A stretch of 34,074 nucleotides of DNA from Pseudomonadota bacterium (GTDB lineage: Bacteria; Myxococcota_A; UBA9042): the NCBI GenBank assembly GCA_005777155.1, contig SXNM01000091.1, positions 1 to 34,074 on the forward strand, read 5' to 3'. The first letter of the stretch is position 1. Each line of letters opens with the position of its first letter. Positions 7,863-15,476 of this stretch are shown here, piece after piece. The notes beneath the pieces were generated by a model. It worked only from the letters and a program-made list of their open reading frames with translations, was not told the DNA's origin and did not search any database. Made by a program: the position numbers and the translations under genes.

Positions 7863-10800
7863 CTACTTGCAGAGGATCGTGATGTCGTCGAGGTAGACCT
7901 TGACCGCCTTGATGCCCTGCGTGATCTGCGCCGAGATCAGCGGCCGCATGTAGGCACCGAGCAGCGCGTCGCCGACGGGCTGGCTGACCTTGGCCCAGCC
8001 AGACGACGACTTGCATCCTGTCCAGATGAAGTTGTTGGTCGTCGCCACCGCGCCTGGGGTCGGGGCCTTGGCGCCGGGCGTGTTGATGCCAAAGGCGAAC
8101 GGGGCGGCGGACGGACCAGCAGCACAGACGTCCGGGTCGATGAAGGCGTTGGTCTGCATCACCAAGGTCGCACCGTTGAGCGGTAGCCGCAGCCAGGGCT
8201 CCGACTCCAGGCCCGGGCTGATGAAGGCCTGATCGCCCACCTTGATCGACGTCGGGTTCTGCACCAGCAAGCTCGTGGTGCCCGACGTCTTCTGGTCCTT
8301 GGCCAGCGTGACCTTGAACTTTGAAGGCTGGTTCTTGTCGTCGAAGTTGCCCCAGGTGAACTGGCTGCCCATGGCGTCGAAGTTCTCGGAGTGGCAGAGC
8401 CAGGTGCAGGCGCCGGTGACGCTGATGTCGTCGATCAGGAAGCTGCCCTTGGCCGTCTGTGCAGTGCCCGACTCGACGACGAACTCGATGTCCACGGTCT
8501 TGTTGGCGTACTTGGCGAGGTCGATGGTCTCAAGCTTCCACGCCGTGATGGCGTCGCAGCGCTCGAGCACGACGTCGCCGCCGACGCGCACCAAGAACCT
8601 GTCACCGTCGCTGCAGCCGGCCTGCCCAACCTCCGGGATCTGCAAGCCGAAGGCCAGACGAGCGCCGGTGCCGGGGGTCACGGCCGGGACAGTGATGATC
8701 GTCGTCTCTGCCTTGCCCGACGCCGAAGGCCCAGCGTAGGTCGCGACCATGCTGGCGACGCCGCTGCGCGCCGCCTTGTCGGTGCCGGCCCAGTTGAGGT
8801 AGCCGCTGGCCGTCGCGGTACGGCGCCACGCCGGTGGCAAGCGAGCGTCGAGGCCGAGGGTGGGCGTGCCACTGACGCCGCTTGGCACCTCCACACCTTC
8901 GCCGATGCAGGAGGGACCGCAGGCGCCGCGCAGCGCGATGAAATCGAGCTTCACCTCGGCCTTGGAGGTCTTCTTCTTGAAGGCGGTGACGCGGAACTCC
9001 AGGTCAATCCAGCGCCCGACATGCGCGGCGAGGGAGAGCTTGACCTTGCGTGCGTCATTGCCTTGGTCGCCAGACAGCTTGCCGCAGTGCTGCCAGATCT
9101 GCTTGTTGTCATCGATGTACAGCGCCATGCACTCCGCATCGGCCATGGTCGAGAAGACGCCGAAGCGCAGCACCGGCACCATGTCCGGCGAGACGTACAT
9201 GCGCTTGTGCAGGTAGCGGAACACGGGCAAGGGATCGGTGTCCTTGGCGTCCTCCGCCAGCTTGGCGCCATCCCAGTTCATCAGCAGGTGGCCCTCTTTG
9301 CCGCCGCTCGGGTTAGTGAAGGTCGCGCGCTGGTACACGATGTAGGGGTCGGTGGCGCGCGGGAACCAGTTGGTGGACTCGAACTCGGTGAAGGTGTCGT
9401 TGATGCACAGCGAGCAGCCAGCGATCGGCTGGTGGCCGCACTGGCCCTTGGAACAGGTGTCGAGCGTGCAGTCGTCTTCGTCGTCACAGTCCTTCGCCTT
9501 GACACCGATGCACTTGCCGGCCGAACAGGCGTCCTCTTCGGAGCAGAGGTCGCCGTCCGAGCAGGAGACGGTCACCTTCGGCTGGCAGGTGCCCTCCTTG
9601 GCGTCCTTCGTGCCGACGGCGCACAGGTAGTTGGGCGCGCACGCACCTTTCTCGCCTTCCTTTGCCGCCGGATCGCAGACCAACGTCTCGGCGTAGGGCG
9701 GGTAGCTCTCTTTGTTGGTGACAGAGCAAGTGAACGAGGTGCCGCCCTTGTCTTGGCAGGCGGCGTTGACGCAGGGCCCTTGGAAGTCCTTGCAGGACTC
9801 GAGCGGGCCGGGCTCGCAGAAGCCGAGCTTGCAGGCGTCATTGACCGTGCAGCCGTTCTTGTCGGCGTCGCAGGGCGAGCCCTCCTTGACCGGAGTCGGC
9901 TCACAGAGGAAGGCCGTGCTGCCCTTGTTGGTGCAACCGCCGGTGATGCAAATGCTCTTGGCTTCCTTGCTGCAGTCCGCGGCTTTGCCGGCGGCGCACT
10001 TGCCCTTGGCGCAGACGTCATCGACGGTGCAGCCATCGCCGTCTGCATCGCACTTGGTGCCATCGGCCTTGGGATCGCCCCCGCAGAAGAAGGTGTTGGC
10101 GCCCTTGGTCGAGCAGGTGCCGGTCGCGCACGAGTTGCCCTGAGCTAGGCAGTTGACGGCAGCGCCCGGCAGACATGCGCCGTCAGCGTTGCAGGCGTCG
10201 TCCTTGGTGCAGCCGCTGTCGTCCGAATTACAGGGTGTATTGACCTTGGCTGGCTTGGAGACGCAGTTGCCCTGGCTGGAAGAGATCTTTTCGCAGACGC
10301 CGACGAGGCAGCCCGCGTTGCCATTGAGCTTGCTGCAGTCCATGAGCTTGCCGGGCACGCACTTGCCGGTCTCGCAGTGGTCGTCGAGCGTGCAGCCGTC
10401 GTTGTCGGCTTCGCAGGGCTTGGACTCTTTGACTGGCGCCGCGAGGCACTCAAAGGAGGTGTTGCCGAGGCTCTTGCAGGCGCCGACGGCGCAGGTGCTG
10501 TTCTTCTCGCTGCAATTGACCGGCACGCCTGGCACGCAGAAGCCTTGCACGCAGAGGTCGTTGGTGGTGCAGCCGTTGCCGTCAGCGTTGCAGAGCTTGC
10601 CTTCATTGGTCGGCTTACCGATGCAGCCGCCGAGCCCTCCGTTGACGGCCTTGTCGCAGGTCGGAATGGCGCAGGCGACGTCGATCTCGTTTTTGCAGTC
10701 ATAGGCTCCGAGCCCAGCCTGGCATTTGCCAGACTTGCAGGAGTCGCCCGCCGTGCAGAGCTGACCGTCCTCGCAGGCGGCGCCATCCTTGGCCTGCGTG

Positions 10801-13800
10801 ATCTTGCAGGTGAAGCCGTTGGGTCCGTCCTTGACGCAGGCCGCGAGCTCGCACTCGCCGGCGACGACCGAACAGTCCACTGGGTCGCCGGCCTTGCATG
10901 CGCCCTTTTCGCACTTGTCGTGCGCCGTGCAGCCCGAACCGTCGGCGTCGCAGGTGATGGTGCCGGCCTTGGGTAGCGGCACGCACTCAAAGCCCTTGGG
11001 ATTGTCGGCCTTCTCGACGCACTCGCCGTTGTTGCAGGAGTCCTCGACCACCGAGCAATCCGCGACGCCGCCGGTCTTGCACTGGCCGTTCTGGCAGAAG
11101 TCGCCGACGGTGCAGGCGATGCCATCGCTGCAGGCGGAGCCGTTGACCAACTGCTTGGCCTTGCAGACGCCATCAAGGGTGTCGCAGGTGTTCTTTGTGC
11201 AGGGCGTGTCGACGGTGGTGTCGCAGACCACCTTGGTGTCGTCGAACAGGCAGTAGCCGGCCTGATCGCTCGGCTTCTTCTTCTTGCAGGTGTACTTGCC
11301 GTTGCACGAGTTGTTGTCGTCGTAGATCTTGCAGTCGACGTCGACGCCGTTCTCACAGGCCGGACACTTGTCGTAGTTGCCGCCGGAGCAGAAGCCGCCC
11401 TGGCAGACCGTCTTCTCCGAGCAGGGATCGAGGTCGTCACAGGCGCTGCCCTCTTTGAGGTCGTCGGAGACGCAGCCCTTGAGCTTGTCGCAGGAGTCCT
11501 GGGTGCAGGGGTTGAGGTCGTCGCACTCCTTGGGCTTGCCGACGCACTTGCCCTTGCCGTCGCAGAAGTCGTCGGTGCAGATGTTGTCGTCGGTGCACTG
11601 CGTCTGCGTGCTCTCGTCGGCTAGGTTGACGCAGCCGGTCTTGCTGATGCAGCTGTCGATTGTGCACGGGTTCTTGTCGTCGCAGTTGACGATTTTGGAC
11701 AGGCACTTGTCCTTGTCGCACTGCCCCTTCTCGGTGCACTTGTCGCCGTCTTCGCAGGGCTGGAAGCCGTCGAGGGCGCTGCTGTTGCAGCCCTTGCTCA
11801 GATCGCACTTGTCGAAGGTGCAGTCGTTGCCGTCGTTGCAGGTGTTCTGTTCGTTGACGCAGCCCTTCTTGGGGTCGCAGGAGTCGTTGGTGCAGATATT
11901 GCCGTCATCGCAGGGCAGCTTGATGCCCTGGCAGGCGCTGCCGGAGCACTTGTCGTTTATGGTGCACAGGCTGCCGTCATTGCAGGACTTTCCGTCGTCC
12001 GGCACGATGGTGCAGCCGTTGACCGTCGAGCATGGGCCGGCGACCTTGGTGCAGGGGTTGTCGTCTTCACAGTTCAAGGGGCTGGCCGAACAGTCACCCT
12101 TGATGGTGCAGGCGTCCTTCTCGGTGCATGCGTTGCCGTCGTCGCAAGGCTTATCGGTGGCGGGGCTGACGGCGCAGATGCCCTTGCTGCACGACTCGAT
12201 CGTGCATGGGTTCGCGTCGTCGCAGTCCTTCTTCTTGCCAGCGCACTTGCCGGCCTGGCTGCAGCGATCGATTACGGTGCAGGCGTCGCCGTCATCGCAG
12301 TCCTTGTCGGGCTGCAGGATGTTCTTGCATCCGCCCTTGCCGTCGCAGCCGTCGACCGTGCAGGGGTTGTTGTCGTCGCACTTGACGCCGGCGGCCTTGC
12401 AGACGCCGTCGAGGCACTTGTCGCCCGTCGAGCAGGCATCTCCGTCGTCGCACTTCAGGCTGTTGTCGAGCAACGCCGCGCACTTGCCGCTCTTGCTGTC
12501 ACAGACGTCGATGGTGCAGGGGTTGTCGTCGTCACACTCCAGCTTTTTGCCGGCGCACTTGCCGTCCTTGTCGCACTTGTCGGCCTGGGTACAGATGATG
12601 CCGTCGTTGCAGGGGCCTCCGATACCGACCGGGGCGTTGGCGCAGCCAAAGACTGGATCGCAGACGTCAAAGGTGCATGCGTTATTGTCGTCGCAGGCTT
12701 GCTTGGCGTTGGTCTTGCACTTGCCGCCGATACAGACCTCTTGGATGGTGCAGACGTCGTCATCGATGCAGGTCGTACCTTCTTTCTTGGCGACCTCGGC
12801 GCACTTGCCGGTCTGCGTCCCGCAGGTGTTGTCTTTGCAGGCGTCCTTGCTGGGGTCGCACTTGACCTCGGAGTTCGGCTTCTTCGAGCAGAACTTCGCG
12901 ATGCAGGCGAAGGTGCCGTTGCACAGATTGCCGTCGTCCCACTTGGTGCACTCGCCGTCGGCGCTGCAGCCGCAGTTGTTGACCGGCGCGAAGCAGACGC
13001 CGGCCTTGCAGCTCTCGGTCGGGGTACAAGCGCTGTCGTCGTCGCACTTGTCGCCGTCGGGGCGTGCTTTGTAGATGCAGCCCTTCTGCGCGTCGCAGCT
13101 GTCGTCCGTGCACGGGTTGCCGTCGTTGCAGACCACCGCCGTGCCCTTGCAGAGGCCGTTGGTGTCGCACGAGGTCTGCGTCACGCACTTGTTGCCGCCG
13201 GTGCAAGGCGTGCCAACGGGTTTGGTCTTGACGGAGCACTGACCATTGGCCGGATCGCACAGCGAGGCGCCGCAGGACGGATCGGCGGGCGAGGGACACA
13301 CGACGACGCTCTTGATGTCCGTGTCGCAGACCTTGCCCTTGGCGGTCTGGAGGCACTTCAAGATGCCGGTACAGATGTTTCCATCGTCATACTTGGCGCA
13401 CTCGGTGTCGCTGTCGCAGGTCACGCACGAATTGGTGCCGGTGCAGACGCCACCGCTGCACTGGTCGTTGGTGGTGCAGCCGATGGCGTCGTCGCATGGG
13501 GTGCCGCCGAGCTTGGGCAGGTTCTGGCAGCCCTTGACGGAGTCGCAGGTGTCGGTGGTGCAGCCGTTCTTGTCATCGCATGCCACCACCGTGCCAGCGC
13601 ACTTGCCGCTGGCGCAGGTGTCCTTCTGGGTGCAGGCGTTGCCGTCGCTGCAAGGCCCGTCGAACTGCGTCGACTTGCAGGTGCCGGTCTCCTTATCGCA
13701 GGCATCGTTGGTGCAGGGGTTGTTGTCGTTGCAAGCCTTGCCTTTGCCGACACACTTGCCGGCGACGCAGGCGTCGGCGTCGGTGCATTTGTCTCCGTCA

Positions 13801-15194
13801 TCGCAGGCGCCAGCGTTTTTGGCCACCGCGAAGCAGCCGGTCTGCGGCGCACAGCCGTCGTTGGTGCAGGTGTTGCCGTCGTCGCACGCTTTGCTGACGG
13901 TGTAGTCTTCGCCAGTGCACTTTCCCTTGACGCACGAGTCCTTGGACGTGCATTTGTTTCCGTCGTCGCAGGCCAGGACGTCGGCGACGGCGGTGCTACC
14001 ACAGGTGCCGGTCTTGGGGTCGCAGGCGTCGTCGGTGCAGGCGTTGCCGTCGTTGCACTTCAGCGGTGCGCCGCCGCACTTGCCGCCGGTGCAGACGTCG
14101 TTCTGGGTGCAGGGATCTTCATCGCTGCAAGAGGCGCCATTGCTGGCGTTGCTCTGCGTGATGACCGGCTCGGCGGCGGTGCCGACGCACTTGACCAAGA
14201 TGCAGGCGTTTGCGGGCACTGCCGCCGCCACAGTCGGGCCGTCGCAGGCGCCGCCCTTGCATTCGTCTGGACCGGTACACGAGTTGTCATCGTTGCAGGT
14301 CACGCCGTCCTGGTGGGGCTCCTCGACGCAGCCCTTGGCCTTGTCGCAGCTCGCCTTGGCGCAGCCCGAGGTGGCGGTGCAGGTCACCGCCTCGCCTGAG
14401 ATGCAGGCGCCGACCGCGTCGCATTTGTCGCCGGAGGTGCACTGGTCGCCGTCGTCGCAGGCGGCCTCCTTCTCTAGGGGCGTGTGGACGCACTTCTTGA
14501 CGGCGTCGCACTCGTCGACCGTGCAGCTCTGGTCGTCATCGCAGCTCGTCTTGATGTCGATCTCGGTGCCACCGCAGGAGCCGAAGCCGCAGACGTCGTT
14601 CTCGGTGCAGGCGTTCTTGTCGTCGCAGGGGCGCTTGAGGCCGGCGGGGACGTCGTTGAGGGTGCACTCGCCGAGGTCGTTGCAGGCGGCGTCCTTGCAC
14701 ACGTCATTGTTTTGACAATCGATCTTGCCGTCGCAGGTGCCCTGGGCCGTACACTTGTCGTTGACCGTGCACTTCTTGCCGTCGTCACAGGCGGTGTCGA
14801 CGGTCGCCGGCGCCTTGGCGCAGACGCCTTCCTGACAGATCGCCCGCTCGCACGGGTCCAGCTTGAGGGTCGCACAATCGACCGCCGCGTCGACGCAGGC
14901 GCCGCCGCCGGTGTCGGTGTCGGAGGAGTCGAGGCCGACGCCGGTGTCGCTGCCCGTGAGGCCGTCGCCGCCGTCCGGGTCAGCCGTGTCCTCTGCGGTG
15001 GCGGTGTCGGTCGCTTGTGCAGCCGGATCGGAGCAGGCCGCAATGAGCAGGAGCAGCGCCACCGTCGCAGACCAGCGGCCACGGAGGAGCCCGCGGCCCC
15101 CCACGACGCGGTGATCTACGGTCGCAAAGTGTTCAGGGAACACTTCGTGGCCGCGTCGGGTTGAAGCTGGGGACGCGAGGAGCGTAATGCGCAT
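7863..15194 (-). CDS. Giant cysteine-rich repeat lipoprotein, 2443 aa, with three C-terminal beta-sandwich-like modules
   Basis: A predicted surface lipoprotein of 2443 residues. The ATG at 15194 has AGGAAG 6 nt upstream; a GTG at 15104 would shorten the long n-region. The hydrophobic core ATVALLLLIAAC ends at Cys54, a good lipobox (IAAC). A short Asp/Thr-rich linker follows. From Cys100 to Cys1930 there are about 60 four-cysteine units of 22-30 residues, mostly alternating CDDGDxCTxxDxCxxGxC and CDDxNPCTxDxCDxxxGC, roughly 10% cysteine. The last 513 residues hold three beta-sandwich-like modules. These end in KLDFIALRGAC, FLIDDISVTGAC and VYLDDITILCK, reminiscent of MAM or carbohydrate-binding folds. 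The protein must be folded oxidatively outside the cytoplasm. Similar repeats are common in Myxococcota surface proteins, but no function is known. The frame is open further upstream to 17102, but that part is antisense to the 637-aa gene and is not coding. Confidence 0.9.
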   Translation of the reverse strand: MRITLLASPASTRRGHEVFPEHFATVDHRVVGGRGLLRGRWSATVALLLLIAACSDPAAQATDTATAEDTADPDGGDGLTGSDTGVGLDSSDTDTGGGACVDAAVDCATLKLDPCERAICQEGVCAKAPATVDTACDDGKKCTVNDKCTAQGTCDGKIDCQNNDVCKDAACNDLGECTLNDVPAGLKRPCDDKNACTENDVCGFGSCGGTEIDIKTSCDDDQSCTVDECDAVKKCVHTPLEKEAACDDGDQCTSGDKCDAVGACISGEAVTCTATSGCAKASCDKAKGCVEEPHQDGVTCNDDNSCTGPDECKGGACDGPTVAAAVPANACILVKCVGTAAEPVITQSNASNGASCSDEDPCTQNDVCTGGKCGGAPLKCNDGNACTDDACDPKTGTCGSTAVADVLACDDGNKCTSKDSCVKGKCTGEDYTVSKACDDGNTCTNDGCAPQTGCFAVAKNAGACDDGDKCTDADACVAGKCVGKGKACNDNNPCTNDACDKETGTCKSTQFDGPCSDGNACTQKDTCASGKCAGTVVACDDKNGCTTDTCDSVKGCQNLPKLGGTPCDDAIGCTTNDQCSGGVCTGTNSCVTCDSDTECAKYDDGNICTGILKCLQTAKGKVCDTDIKSVVVCPSPADPSCGASLCDPANGQCSVKTKPVGTPCTGGNKCVTQTSCDTNGLCKGTAVVCNDGNPCTDDSCDAQKGCIYKARPDGDKCDDDSACTPTESCKAGVCFAPVNNCGCSADGECTKWDDGNLCNGTFACIAKFCSKKPNSEVKCDPSKDACKDNTCGTQTGKCAEVAKKEGTTCIDDDVCTIQEVCIGGKCKTNAKQACDDNNACTFDVCDPVFGCANAPVGIGGPCNDGIICTQADKCDKDGKCAGKKLECDDDNPCTIDVCDSKSGKCAALLDNSLKCDDGDACSTGDKCLDGVCKAAGVKCDDNNPCTVDGCDGKGGCKNILQPDKDCDDGDACTVIDRCSQAGKCAGKKKDCDDANPCTIESCSKGICAVSPATDKPCDDGNACTEKDACTIKGDCSASPLNCEDDNPCTKVAGPCSTVNGCTIVPDDGKSCNDGSLCTINDKCSGSACQGIKLPCDDGNICTNDSCDPKKGCVNEQNTCNDGNDCTFDKCDLSKGCNSSALDGFQPCEDGDKCTEKGQCDKDKCLSKIVNCDDKNPCTIDSCISKTGCVNLADESTQTQCTDDNICTDDFCDGKGKCVGKPKECDDLNPCTQDSCDKLKGCVSDDLKEGSACDDLDPCSEKTVCQGGFCSGGNYDKCPACENGVDVDCKIYDDNNSCNGKYTCKKKKPSDQAGYCLFDDTKVVCDTTVDTPCTKNTCDTLDGVCKAKQLVNGSACSDGIACTVGDFCQNGQCKTGGVADCSVVEDSCNNGECVEKADNPKGFECVPLPKAGTITCDADGSGCTAHDKCEKGACKAGDPVDCSVVAGECELAACVKDGPNGFTCKITQAKDGAACEDGQLCTAGDSCKSGKCQAGLGAYDCKNEIDVACAIPTCDKAVNGGLGGCIGKPTNEGKLCNADGNGCTTNDLCVQGFCVPGVPVNCSEKNSTCAVGACKSLGNTSFECLAAPVKESKPCEADNDGCTLDDHCETGKCVPGKLMDCSKLNGNAGCLVGVCEKISSSQGNCVSKPAKVNTPCNSDDSGCTKDDACNADGACLPGAAVNCLAQGNSCATGTCSTKGANTFFCGGDPKADGTKCDADGDGCTVDDVCAKGKCAAGKAADCSKEAKSICITGGCTNKGSTAFLCEPTPVKEGSPCDADKNGCTVNDACKLGFCEPGPLESCKDFQGPCVNAACQDKGGTSFTCSVTNKESYPPYAETLVCDPAAKEGEKGACAPNYLCAVGTKDAKEGTCQPKVTVSCSDGDLCSEEDACSAGKCIGVKAKDCDDEDDCTLDTCSKGQCGHQPIAGCSLCINDTFTEFESTNWFPRATDPYIVYQRATFTNPSGGKEGHLLMNWDGAKLAEDAKDTDPLPVFRYLHKRMYVSPDMVPVLRFGVFSTMADAECMALYIDDNKQIWQHCGKLSGDQGNDARKVKLSLAAHVGRWIDLEFRVTAFKKKTSKAEVKLDFIALRGACGPSCIGEGVEVPSGVSGTPTLGLDARLPPAWRRTATASGYLNWAGTDKAARSGVASMVATYAGPSASGKAETTIITVPAVTPGTGARLAFGLQIPEVGQAGCSDGDRFLVRVGGDVVLERCDAITAWKLETIDLAKYANKTVDIEFVVESGTAQTAKGSFLIDDISVTGACTWLCHSENFDAMGSQFTWGNFDDKNQPSKFKVTLAKDQKTSGTTSLLVQNPTSIKVGDQAFISPGLESEPWLRLPLNGATLVMQTNAFIDPDVCAAGPSAAPFAFGINTPGAKAPTPGAVATTNNFIWTGCKSSSGWAKVSQPVGDALLGAYMRPLISAQITQGIKAVKVYLDDITILCK
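9405..14897 (-). repeat. Cysteine-repeat array inside the giant lipoprotein
   Basis: This stretch encodes 1831 residues of tandem four-cysteine units. Counted by eye there are about 60-65 units, making about 30 A-B pairs of roughly 50 residues (150 bp). At DNA level the copies diverge but share phrases such as GTCGTCGCAGG and GTGCAGGGGTTGTTGTCGTC on the plus strand. A different module type interrupts the array three times, near 13430-13300, 12976-12860 and 11369-11230. From about 11060 to about 9700 the A unit changes to a CxADGxGCTxxDxC form. The array probably grew by unequal duplication and then drifted. Confidence 0.9.
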
Positions 15195-15476
15195 GTCGTG
15201 CTTCCTATCGCCCAAGAAAACGGGCAGAGGACGTGCCGGCAGGCTAGCAACTCCGCGCCCGTCACGCAAGAAGCTAGGCCGGCGGCGCCAGCGCTGGGGC
15301 TTGGCCGTGTGTTGTCTGCCGCGCGGGCCGGCGCTGGGGCGGCGGCCAGTGGTCGGGGCGGGCCCTCCCCAGGGTCGCGTAGGGTCGTGTTTGCCCGCGT
15401 TGATCCGCCCGTCGGCGGGATGTAAGCTCCCGCAGCCTCTTTGCCTCGACGGCGATGAGGCAGCCGAGGAGGCAGG
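15195..15476. promoter_or_regulatory. Shared divergent promoter region of the two cysteine-rich genes
   Basis: The 282 bp between the two divergent starts must hold both promoters. Two identical 10-mers, GCGCTGGGGC, lie at 15291-15300 and 15331-15340, exactly 40 bp apart, close to four helical turns and on the same strand. A short dyad, CCGCC-CGTC-GGCGG, lies at about 15405-15418. Shine-Dalgarno sites are clear on both sides: AGGAAG for the minus gene, and GAGGAGG at 15466-15472 for the plus gene. I could not identify convincing -35/-10 boxes for either direction. One regulator acting on both genes is plausible but inferred. Confidence 0.45.

Noticed and set aside
11377-14399. Two long plus-strand open frames of about 565 codons antisense to the giant lipoprotein
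   Set aside because: They mirror the Cys repeats (strings of SSQ, LPSLQ and VGAG type), show no independent domain, and the minus frame has clear protein logic and a lipobox.
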